Shown here: positions 9,433 through 16,562 of the stretch, in pieces
Position numbering within the stretch: the stretch's first letter is position 1
Layout: each line of letters begins with the position of its first letter
Source: Arcobacter sp.
Lineage (GTDB): Bacteria > Campylobacterota > Campylobacteria > Campylobacterales > Arcobacteraceae
Assembly (NCBI GenBank): GCA_002733685.1
Contig: NVWN01000013.1
Coordinates: forward strand, 11,744-68,939
Length of the DNA stretch: 57,196 nt
Direction of reading: 5' to 3'
Made by a program: the position numbers and the translations under genes
The notes under the pieces: model-generated
Told to the model about the DNA's origin: nothing
Seen by the model: only the letters and a program-made list of their open reading frames with translations
Databases searched by the model: none

Positions 9433-10422
9433 TTATGTATTATTTTCAAATGCAAGAAGGTAATTATCTTGCGTTTGTTCATCATTCTCTGCAGCATAAA
9501 TCATTGTAGTATTAATTGAAACGTGTCTCAGAATTGCCTGTAAACTTCTTAAGTCTTTTGTCTTTTTATAAAAATCTTTAGCAAATGTATGTCTTAGAAT
9601 ATGAATTCCAGATGCCTTTACATTACAATTTTTATAAATTGTAGAAAAAACCTTCCATGTTTGAGTACGATCTAATATATTCCCTGATACTGTTATTGAT
9701 ATTAATTGGTAATCATTTCTCTTGAAAAAGTTTACTTCTTCACTAATAAATGATGCTAAAATGTAAGCTTTTGCTTCTTTATTTCCTTTTCCAATGATGC
9801 TAAATACGTATAAATTCTCTTTAATTAAGTTGAAATTTTTGATTTTTACACCTATTAATTCACTAGCTCTTATACCAGTATACAAATACATTTTCATTAA
9901 TAAAGAGTTTCTATATGCTAGAAATTGCTTTTTTTGTTTTGCATTTTTGCTTTTTGCCCTGCTTTTAGATGAATCATAATTGTTGGCTTCAAGTACTTTA
10001 TTCTTTAAATAGTCAAGAACTTTTTCTACATCTTCATCATTAACACCTTTAGGTTCACGCTTTGGTATAGGTATCTTTAATTTTTTAAATATAGCTGTAA
10101 AGTCTAATTTCTCAATACTTTCGCTTGAGATATATTCAAAATATTGGGATAAGTGAGTTATGTATAATGCTTTAGATGCCGGTTTAGAATCTTCATGTTT
10201 ATTTAAATTGTTTGACTTATATGTAAGGAACTTAGTAAAATCACTTCTCCTAATATTTTTGAAGCTCATATCTTTTTGATGCTCATTTTCAATGAAATAA
10301 ATAAATGTGGAGATGGTTGAAGAATATGAATCAATTGTGTTTTGTGATTTACTTAAATCTTCTAATTCTGAAATGTAATCGTTGAAATAACCTCTAAGTA
10401 CCTCAGCAAATAAATGGTTCAT
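9433..10422 (-). CDS. Tyrosine recombinase / phage-type integrase (XerC/D-like)
   Basis: A 329-residue protein with a SAM-like N-terminal DNA-binding domain (about 10-110) and a C-terminal catalytic domain. Catalytic residues visible: Arg in TGIRASELIGV, His-x-x-Arg in HILRHTFAKD, a second His in LRHVSINTTM and the nucleophile Tyr in MIYAAEND. These make a complete R-H-R-H-Y set, so it is probably active. It may resolve plasmid dimers or integrate an element. It lacks the extra helix motif expected of integron integrases as far as I can see. A GGAAAATTT leader precedes the ATG. No paired attachment sites were found. Confidence 0.85.
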   Translation of the reverse strand: MNHLFAEVLRGYFNDYISELEDLSKSQNTIDSYSSTISTFIYFIENEHQKDMSFKNIRRSDFTKFLTYKSNNLNKHEDSKPASKALYITHLSQYFEYISSESIEKLDFTAIFKKLKIPIPKREPKGVNDEDVEKVLDYLKNKVLEANNYDSSKSRAKSKNAKQKKQFLAYRNSLLMKMYLYTGIRASELIGVKIKNFNLIKENLYVFSIIGKGNKEAKAYILASFISEEVNFFKRNDYQLISITVSGNILDRTQTWKVFSTIYKNCNVKASGIHILRHTFAKDFYKKTKDLRSLQAILRHVSINTTMIYAAENDEQTQDNYLLAFENNT

Positions 10423-10475
10423 AAATTTTCCTTATTTTTTAATAAAATTTTTAATCTAACAAAGAAAAGTTAAAA

Positions 10476-10505
10476 ATCAAGAAGTCCCTACTTATAGGAC
10501 TTGAT
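10476..10505. other. Imperfect hairpin upstream of the integrase
   Basis: ATCAAGAAGTCC and AGGACTTGAT face each other across 8 bases, about 55 bases upstream of the recombinase start. It could be an operator or recombination site; there is no U-tract to make it a convincing terminator. Confidence 0.35.
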
Positions 10506-10710
10506 TGATAATACTTTTAAAAAATTGGTACTTTTTAGCTTTAAATTGTAATTAGTATAACATTATATTAATAATGTTTCATTTAAATTATCTTCTTTTA
10601 AAGATTTAGCTGTCACATTATAGTCATTTACAAAATTAAATTTAACTCTACAAGTATAATGTTAACTAAATTTGAGATATAATATTTTAAGTAATTAAAA
10701 GTGAGTAAAA

Positions 10711-11490
10711 ATGAAAGTAAAAACCAAAGATAAAATCGCTTATGTAGCAAGAAAAAGCAATGTAAAGCCCAGTTTTTGGAAGAGATTCAAAAAAGAAATG
10801 CCAAAAAAATTTGATATTTTGTTTGAACATGCTAAGAAAGGGGATGTTATTACAGTGAAGAATGATATGGTTAGTGTCCATCCTGTAATACCAACATATA
10901 AAAGTATAGGTTTTTCTGAGTATAGTATTGAAGAAAAAAGCAATCATGAACAGTTTATCAACAAAACAGCAGATGCACTACTTGAGTACATAGAAGCATT
11001 TGAGTTAATTGGAGCTTGTATGACAATTCCTTATTTCTACAAACTATTTCTTGAAAAACATGATGTTCCAATTGATGTAGAGTATGGTGTGTTTGAGTTA
11101 AATAATCGCTTCTCTGTCCATTCTTGGAATAACTATAATGGAAAAATTATAGACTTGACATCATTTCTTCAAAAGGAAAATATATCTGGAAATGCTATAG
11201 TAATGAACAGAGTCTTAAAAAAAGGCAAAGATGAAATTTTATACCATAGAGCAGATCAATTACCAAACACATATTTAGATGCTATAGAAGTGGCTGCTAA
11301 GGATGAAATATTAAATGAAGACTCATCAAATAGTGATTATTTGAAGTGCATGTTGGATACAGATGCATTTATTTGTAGTGCTTTAAAAAGAAACATGAAC
11401 TCACCAGAAACTATTAAAAGAGAGATTTTACCAAACAATGCTGAAGAATATAGACATTTTGAAGAAAACTTTGCAAGTAGGTTTGCTTAA
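10711..11490 (+). CDS. Hypothetical protein with possible Cys-His-Asp (transglutaminase-like) core
   Basis: A 259-residue protein. The middle contains LIGACMTIPYFYKLFLEKH, then VEYGVFELNNRFSVHSWNNY and GKIIDLT. A Cys at the start of a helix followed by a beta-strand His and an Asp about 10 residues later is the order of catalytic residues in transglutaminase-like and papain-like cysteine peptidases. This is pattern reading only; no family match is claimed. The N-terminus (residues 1-60) is basic with a short beta-rich domain. It is a lone gene on the plus strand, convergent with the broken gene at 11530. Confidence 0.5.
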   Translation: MKVKTKDKIAYVARKSNVKPSFWKRFKKEMPKKFDILFEHAKKGDVITVKNDMVSVHPVIPTYKSIGFSEYSIEEKSNHEQFINKTADALLEYIEAFELIGACMTIPYFYKLFLEKHDVPIDVEYGVFELNNRFSVHSWNNYNGKIIDLTSFLQKENISGNAIVMNRVLKKGKDEILYHRADQLPNTYLDAIEVAAKDEILNEDSSNSDYLKCMLDTDAFICSALKRNMNSPETIKREILPNNAEEYRHFEENFASRFA

Positions 11491-11496
11491 TCTTAT

Positions 11497-11533
11497 TTAG
11501 CACAATAAACTATCCATTATTATTTATTGCTAA
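11497..11533. terminator. Hairpin between convergent genes
   Basis: TTAGCACAATAAA pairs with TTTATTGCTAA across about 13 bases, between two convergent frames. It probably ends transcription from the plus-strand gene at 10711. Confidence 0.45.
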
Positions 11534-11908
11534 CGAGTAGTTATTTCATTATCAAATTTAGTAACAATTTGTATTTGAGCAAGCTCACTTGCATAAACTG
11601 GAACAATGAGGTAAACTCCATTTTCAAGTACTAAACTTGTCTTAACTTCTTCAATTGCCATGACTGAAGTGATAAATGACTTTTCACTAAAAGCACAATG
11701 ATTTTGATCATAAATCTTCCAAACCTTACCCTCTTTGTTATTTTTCAGATGTTTAATCCATTTAGGAGAAGTATGAATACACTTCTTACACATGTTAGAG
11801 TCTTTAATGATTTCTAAATATTTTTCATATGTATCAACATCATTAGTGACTAATTTATTTTGATTAATTTTAATATTAGATAAGCAAAAAGTAAGATTTT
11901 CTCATTGT
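11530..11908 (-). pseudogene. 3' part of a small gene split by the Tn3-family transposon
   Basis: The minus-strand frame runs upstream past the ATG at 11793 without a start codon, through VTNDVDTYEKYLEIIKDSN, to a stop just inside the transposon junction. The gene's 5' end appears at 27391-27448, on the far side of the transposon (see there). Joining the two flanks at the TATATT repeat gives a frame beginning MKKDEKIITVRIPHRKIHFK that runs across the junction and then needs a one-base shift to enter this part. The fragment contains CKKC near its start and further Cys residues, perhaps a metal site. Function unknown. Confidence 0.55.
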
Positions 11909-11914
11909 TATATT
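11909..11914. repeat. Target-site duplication, left copy (TATATT)
   Basis: TATATT immediately precedes the GGGTAC end of the transposon and recurs immediately after the GTACCC end at 27385-27390. Tn3-family elements usually duplicate 5 bases; here 6 match, which may be one chance extra base. Confidence 0.7.
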
Positions 11915-12185
11915 GGGTACTTACGTACAAAAGTACTAAACGCGCCATCCTGCTTGTAAATAGCTTAATCCAATAAACCCTAAAAATACTGATTCATTGA
12001 TTACCCATAACAGCGCAATTAAGAATTTTTAATATTAAAGTATGTTTAGCTTTAAATAGTCCATATCTTTTAAGTATGCGCTATTTTTACGATTTAATTT
12101 TGTAAAATCATATTCTCCATAAAAATTAATATGACTCCAGTGCATAATAGAACTTTGTCGAATAGTTTTAATTATCTCTTTTTTT
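11915..12185. repeat. Left 271-bp inverted terminal duplication of Tn3-family element
   Basis: This segment is the reverse complement of 27114-27384 at about 90% identity, with no gaps. The inner part (about 12057-12185), matching tnpA codons, is nearly identical; the outer, non-coding part differs more. It is a relic of a second tnpA in opposite orientation, broken near 12185. Confidence 0.85.
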
Positions 12186-12259
12186 GTCGATATTACTTAG
12201 TATTTCACGCAAGCTACACGATATTACATTATAATTAAATTAAATAATAGGAGATACTA

Positions 12260-12472
12260 ATGTGGGAGTGTATGAATACCAATATGTCATTTTCTCATGG
12301 CTTTGGAATGATAATTTTTTGGATTTTAGTTATAACTTTAATTTATTTTATATTTACGAGAATTAGAAACAAACCAGAGGTTGATACTGCGTTAGATTTA
12401 CTAAAAAAAAGACTTGCAAAAGGTGAAATAAACAAAGAAGAGTTTGAAAACTTAAAAGAAGTAATACAATAA
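12260..12472 (+). CDS. Small membrane protein with C-terminal SHOCT domain
   Basis: A 70-residue protein with one transmembrane helix (IIFWILVITLIYFIFTRI, about 19-36) followed by a short SHOCT domain (LDLLKKRLAKGEINKEEFENL). SHOCT tails are oligomerisation modules found on many small membrane proteins, frequently in heavy-metal islands of Campylobacterota and Proteobacteria. A strong AGGAGAT ribosome site precedes the ATG. It is the first cargo gene and points away from the mer operons. Confidence 0.75.
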   Translation: MWECMNTNMSFSHGFGMIIFWILVITLIYFIFTRIRNKPEVDTALDLLKKRLAKGEINKEEFENLKEVIQ

Positions 12473-12611
12473 AGTAACAAAAAAATATTTGTTGCTTTAT
12501 CGAAGTGGAAGTATTATATTTTTTGATTGGAATCTTTTAAAGAACGAAATCTTTATTTCTCACATATTATTCCAAAATACTCTATTATCATAAAGGAACA
12601 GATATTATCAA

Positions 12612-13337
12612 CTAAAAATGAAATCTAACGCTTACTATATATCTCAACTCTTTATTATTGTTTATGTCTTTAGCCCCTCCACCTTTAAGTACCCAGTCTT
12701 TATTAATTAATTGAAGTCCAGTAGTAACTTGATGCGTGATTTTATTGCCTTCTTTATATCTACCATTTAATTCCAAAACACTATTTATTTCTTGAGAAAA
12801 ACCCAATATAGGTCTTTTGGAAGGAGAGAGTCTATGTTGCCAAGAAATATCGTATCTACCACTATTTGATCGATTTTACAAACCTTCTTGATATAAAATA
12901 TCAACATCTAGTTCATTTTTATCTTTAAAATAGGTATATACAAAACCTGCTTGTACTGCAGCATCACGTTCATTATCCGTTGGCACAATTACTCCACCTA
13001 AAAGACCCAAACGTTTTGTACCTGAAAAGCTATCTTTTTGCCAAACAATATGTCTGTATAATACAGATACATCACCTTGACGATCTGTTCCTGAAGGGGA
13101 GAGTCGATAAGGCATTCCTAAAAGTAAAGTTTGATTAGAGCTCAACCCATAAGCTAAACTAGTTGATAAAGTATCTGTATTTGCATCTTTTGTATTTTCA
13201 TATAAAAAACGTACAACTGTACCATCTTCTTCAACTGGTAATGCAACAAATGAACGCAATCCCATACTATAAAGACTTGTGGTCATTAACAACATCAAAA
13301 ATATTAAGAAATAAGTCTTTTTAACTACATTTCTCAT
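12612..13337 (-). pseudogene. Outer-membrane beta-barrel protein of the mer cargo, interrupted by one stop codon
   Basis: The frame from ATG 13337 runs to TAA at about 12873-12875 and continues in the same frame to 12612, so a single nonsense codon splits an otherwise intact protein of about 241 residues. It has a signal peptide (YFLIFLMLLMTTSLYSMG), alternating beta-strand segments and a C-terminal aromatic VSVRFHF, the signature of outer-membrane barrels. It resembles transporter-like barrel proteins often annotated next to mer genes. Its ATG overlaps the stop of the HMA gene upstream (ATGA), indicating translational coupling. Sequencing error is an alternative to a real mutation. Confidence 0.7.
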
Positions 13338-13621
13338 TTTGAAATCACCTCCACTTTAATAGGCGTAAATCCTGTGTCTAAAACAGCTTTTTTAATCTCA
13401 TCTAAACTTGGACTATTTTCCTGCGTTTCAAGTCGAATTTTTTTTAGTTCCAAACTTACATCAACTTTTAAAACGGAATCCATTTTCTTAAACTTTCTCT
13501 CTAAACTATAAACACAAAAAGAACAAGTCATTCCATGCACTTGAACTTCAACTGTTCTAGCAAATGTTGATTCTAGAAGTAGCAATGTAAAAAGTAAACT
13601 AGTTAATACTAACTTTTTCAT
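13334..13621 (-). CDS. merP: MerP-like periplasmic HMA-domain protein
   Basis: A 95-residue protein with a signal peptide (VLTSLLFTLLLLESTFA) and one heavy-metal-associated domain with the metal-binding motif GMTCSFC (Cys about residues 32 and 35). MerP binds Hg(II) in the periplasm and passes it to the inner-membrane MerT. Sits 13 bases after the MerT-like gene and overlaps the barrel gene by 4 bases. Length matches MerP (about 91). Confidence 0.8.
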   Translation of the reverse strand: MKKLVLTSLLFTLLLLESTFARTVEVQVHGMTCSFCVYSLERKFKKMDSVLKVDVSLELKKIRLETQENSPSLDEIKKAVLDTGFTPIKVEVISK

Positions 13622-13634
13622 AATTTTATATCCT

Positions 13635-14030
13635 TTATATATCTAAAAATATTCGCAAGGGTAATAATAAATAACTGGCAAAAAAACCAATTACCCATAT
13701 TGATAAACTTAATGAAAATATACGTTTATTCCAAATCTTGGTTTGATTACATAAATTGCCAAGTTGTTGATCAGCTGGACATGATTGTTTACTTCCATAA
13801 ATGAACCAAGCAGATATAAACATCATAATACCTGAGAATAAAAACACCCATGTTTTATGAATACTTAAAAATATTAAAAAAGGGAAAGCATTTGTTAATG
13901 CTGCAATACTACTTCCAAGACCTATGGTTACAAAGATAATAGGTAAAGCACAACATATCAATGTTCCCGTGCTTGAAAATAGTGTAAAGCAGGTTACTTT
14001 ATTACTTGAAATTTTTAAACTTTCTTTCAT
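13635..14030 (-). CDS. MerT-like mercuric ion transporter
   Basis: A 131-residue membrane protein with three hydrophobic segments. The first contains a Cys pair within LICCALPIIFVTIGLG, as in MerT helix 1, and a loop carries a second pair, SCPADQQLGNLC, matching the cytoplasmic Cys pair of MerT. These pairs relay Hg(II) through the inner membrane. It lies between two HMA proteins in one operon, as expected for MerT-MerP pairs. It differs from the MerT-HMA fusions elsewhere in this element and could be MerC-like, but the paired loop cysteines favour MerT. Confidence 0.7.
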   Translation of the reverse strand: MKESLKISSNKVTCFTLFSSTGTLICCALPIIFVTIGLGSSIAALTNAFPFLIFLSIHKTWVFLFSGIMMFISAWFIYGSKQSCPADQQLGNLCNQTKIWNKRIFSLSLSIWVIGFFASYLLLPLRIFLDI

Positions 14031-14040
14031 CGTTTACCCT

Positions 14041-14334
14041 TTATTTGTCAATAGTTTTTGCCATACTACGAAAAGTAAATCCTGAATCTTGAAATAAGGT
14101 TGTCATTTGACCTTCTGTGAACTTAACTTTTTCATCTGTACTCACTAATACCAATCCTTTCTTTAGGTCTATATCAATAGTATTTACACCTTCAATTGCC
14201 TTAAATTTTTTCTCTATTCCATAGGCACAGTATAAACATGCTAGACCATCAACTCTCATTTTATAAGTCATTTCTGCTGCAAAAACTGAAATATTTAGAA
14301 GTATAATAAATATTGCCAATAATAACTTTCTCAT
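14041..14334 (-). CDS. Periplasmic HMA-domain protein with altered metal motif
   Basis: A 97-residue protein with a signal peptide (LLLAIFIILLNISVFAA) and one HMA domain whose motif is GLACLYC instead of GMTCxxC; both cysteines are kept. It is probably a second periplasmic metal-binding protein serving the neighbouring transporter. The ATG is preceded by AAGGAG. It lies between the barrel gene (14360) and the MerT-like gene (13635), all on the minus strand with short gaps. Confidence 0.75.
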   Translation of the reverse strand: MRKLLLAIFIILLNISVFAAEMTYKMRVDGLACLYCAYGIEKKFKAIEGVNTIDIDLKKGLVLVSTDEKVKFTEGQMTTLFQDSGFTFRSMAKTIDK

Positions 14335-14359
14335 TTTATTCTCCTTATATTTTTATTGT

Positions 14360-15178
14360 TTAAAAATGCCATTCTAAAACAAATTTGGCACGATAATCTG
14401 TATCATCTTGCGTTCCATTTAAATTGCTAATAATAGGTATTTGAACACCTGCTTTAATGGCAAAGTTACGCTTAGTCCAAAATATTCCAGGAGAAAGAAA
14501 GAGTTGATCTCCACCCGTATTAGCTACCTCACTCCCATTTAAATTCGCAGATTCACCAAACTCGGCATTTAATTCTAATATCCAAACGGTATCGGCTTCT
14601 GTATAGTTATTTAAAACTGGTCTGTAACCACCTGAAATATCAAATAATATCTTTTCTCCACGTTGTAGTCCAGCATCATTTCTTCCATTTTGTCTATACC
14701 GTATACTTGCCCATCTGTACCAAGTAAGACTTTCATATCCGTAGGTTAAACCAACTATTCCATCAGTTGTACCTGTTCCAAGGGATGGGTCGTCATTATC
14801 ATCTGCACTATTACTAATTACTTTCAATAACACAGCTGCGCTCTCTTGAACACCTAATATGTCTTTTCTATAAAATCTATATTTGGTAAAAAAACTAATA
14901 TCTGACAAACCTTGACTTTTTTTATTATCATCTTCTTTAAGTACATATGGAACTTCTAGACCAATTGCCCAATCACCTGTTAAACCATATTTAAGTCCCA
15001 GAGCTTGTTCTAACTCTTGTTCTTTACCTGCTTTATCAAGATGGGTCTCAAGTTCAACTTCAACGCCACCTTTAAATAAAACATGTGGACCTATTCCAAA
15101 TATTGGGTCATGTGCCCAAACTAAAGTTTTTGAAGCTATTGAAAATAACACTAAAAAAACAAATGCAAATCTTTTCAT
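14360..15178 (-). CDS. Outer-membrane beta-barrel, transporter-like, of the mer cargo
   Basis: A 272-residue protein with a signal peptide (FAFVFLVLFSIASKTLVWA), a long run of amphipathic beta-strand segments and a C-terminal LVLEWHF, typical of barrel proteins inserted by BAM. It resembles the metal-resistance barrel proteins labelled 'transporter' near mer operons. Together with adjacent HMA proteins it may deliver Hg(II) across the outer membrane to the MerT-type carriers; that is inference. A second, broken paralog-like barrel lies at 12612. Confidence 0.65.
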   Translation of the reverse strand: MKRFAFVFLVLFSIASKTLVWAHDPIFGIGPHVLFKGGVEVELETHLDKAGKEQELEQALGLKYGLTGDWAIGLEVPYVLKEDDNKKSQGLSDISFFTKYRFYRKDILGVQESAAVLLKVISNSADDNDDPSLGTGTTDGIVGLTYGYESLTWYRWASIRYRQNGRNDAGLQRGEKILFDISGGYRPVLNNYTEADTVWILELNAEFGESANLNGSEVANTGGDQLFLSPGIFWTKRNFAIKAGVQIPIISNLNGTQDDTDYRAKFVLEWHF

Positions 15179-15206
15179 AATTCTTTCTCCTTTAATATAA
15201 TTAAAA

Positions 15207-15768
15207 TCATTCTTGAACCTTATACCCTATAGAGTTTAATTTATCAATTATTTCTGATTCATTGGTTTTTGTTCTGTCAAATCTAACATTCACTTTTTGT
15301 GTTTCATAACTTGCAGTTACGCTAACAATACCACTAAGTGAATTTATTGCTTGTTTGGCATATTCTTCACAACCACTACACGTCATTCCTTTTACCCTAA
15401 ATTCCTTATTCATAATATTTTGTGATTCTACAATTACAACTTTTTGTGTAATTGTGGGATAAAATATTTTTGAATAATACGGAAAAGACATCATTACAAT
15501 TGCAAAAACAGTAATAATAGCTAGGATTTTTTTTGATTGAAAGAATGGTTCTTTCTTACTATTTTCACAATTACAGTCTATCACTTGAGAAGGTTGAAAT
15601 TTTTTATACCACAATCACTGTAAAAGCAATCAAATATGGTCTGATTGGTACAATCCATGAAAAAGCCGAGGCCATCCCGCTCACGCCTGCTACAAATGCC
15701 AACAAGGGAATAATACAACATAATGATGCAGCTATTGCTAACCCGCCACTTAATGTATGTTTGTCCAT
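15207..15768 (-). pseudogene. merT: MerT-HMA fusion transporter, frameshifted
   Basis: From ATG 15768 (after GGAGG) the frame reads MDKHTLSGGLAIAASLCC and continues through a MerT-type membrane region up to IAFTVIVV, then stops. The rest continues in another frame from 15614 (WYKKFQPSQVIDCNC) through a hydrophobic helix to an HMA domain with KGMTCSGC. Comparison with the intact paralog at 18240 shows that a few residues around the junction (LGYAW in the paralog) are missing as well as the frame. The gene follows the ArsR regulator by one base. Probably inactive. Confidence 0.75.
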
Positions 15769-15769
15769 A

Positions 15770-16117
15770 TCACACCTCCAGTATAATTTCTAATTTATCT
15801 TTCATTGAATTTTTAATAAAATAATAGACAGCTGAACCTTCTCGTTGATTTTCTAAAATACCTGTATCTTTTAGTTTTCGTAAGTGTTGTGAAATAGGAG
15901 ACTGATTAACTTCCAAAATATCTACAAAATCACAAACACATAATCTTTTATATTTTAAAATAAGATATATGATTTTTAATCTCACTTCATTTCCTAAAAG
16001 AGAGAAAAGTTTTGATTGATTATCAAGTGATTCTTTATTTACTTTATAATCTTTTGTTGCATTTTCAATTAGATTTTCATTAATAACGGTTCGACAACAA
16101 CTGAATGAATTGCTCAT
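15770..16117 (-). CDS. ArsR-family metal-responsive repressor (copy 1)
   Basis: A 115-residue protein with an ArsR/SmtB winged helix (about 30-110): LLGNEVRLKIIYLILKYKR, then LCVCDFVDIL, which places a Cys-x-Cys at the alpha-3 metal site, and a recognition helix QSPISQHLRKLKDTG. A Cys pair near the N-terminus (FSCCRTV) could be a further ligand. Such proteins repress metal-efflux operons until metal binds. First gene of the operon 16117-12612; no MerR is present, so Hg(II) is the likely inducer. It shares most of its core with the copy at 18895. Confidence 0.85.
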   Translation of the reverse strand: MSNSFSCCRTVINENLIENATKDYKVNKESLDNQSKLFSLLGNEVRLKIIYLILKYKRLCVCDFVDILEVNQSPISQHLRKLKDTGILENQREGSAVYYFIKNSMKDKLEIILEV

Positions 16118-16140
16118 ATTTTTATCCTTTTGTTTCTATA

Positions 16141-16160
16141 TTAGAATATTATAATATTAG
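16141..16160. promoter_or_regulatory. Candidate ArsR operator/promoter of the left mer operon
   Basis: TTAGAATATTATAATATTAG, containing a dyad and a TATAAT on the plus strand and ATTATAATATT symmetry on both, lies 24 bases upstream of the regulator's ATG. It resembles the dyad at 22372-22389 upstream of the second operon, suggesting a shared operator. Confidence 0.5.
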
Positions 16161-16221
16161 TGTTTACTAATTATGTAGTATTTTGGATTAGTTATTAATT
16201 TTAAGTAATTTATTCTGATAT

Positions 16222-16550
16222 TTATATGTTTCTTGGAGCAAAGATAATAATTGACATGCCAATTAAAGCAACTGAAGCACCCAATAGGTCCCAAAAGGTG
16301 GGTGTGACTTTATAGACACTCCATAGCCAAAAGGCGACAAAAATATAGACACCACCATAAGCTGCATAAACTCTTCCAGAAGCTGTTGGGTGAAGTAAAA
16401 GTAACCATACAAAAAGAGCCAAGCTAATTGCAGCTGGAATTAAAAGAAAAATACTTTTACCCTGTTTAAGCCATAAGTAGGGTAAATAACACCCTATTAT
16501 TTCTCCAATTGCAGTAATTAAAAATAAGCTTATTGTTTTAATTCGAACAT
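16222..16550 (-). pseudogene. ynfA: YnfA/UPF0060-family small membrane protein, frameshifted at the start
   Basis: The open part from 16422 contains the family hallmark [14 protein letters not shown] and a final hydrophobic helix. Reading upstream in the same frame adds [20 protein letters not shown], which is the normal YnfA N-terminus, but no in-frame start codon exists. The only ATG (16550, MFE) is one base out of phase, so a single-base deletion probably broke the gene. With that base restored it would be about 109 residues, the normal length. Follows merA by 12 bases. Confidence 0.7.
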
Positions 16551-16562
16551 ATTACTTTATCA

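Noticed and set aside
9433-10422. Tyrosine recombinase as an integron integrase for the possible cassettes at 48-52 kb
   Set aside because: The integron-specific extra helix motif is not visible, the gene is 35 kb away, and no attI-like site is nearby.
15533-15793. Plus-strand frame across the broken merT gene
   Set aside because: It is antisense to the MerT N-terminus, which is recognisable on the minus strand once the frameshift is allowed for.
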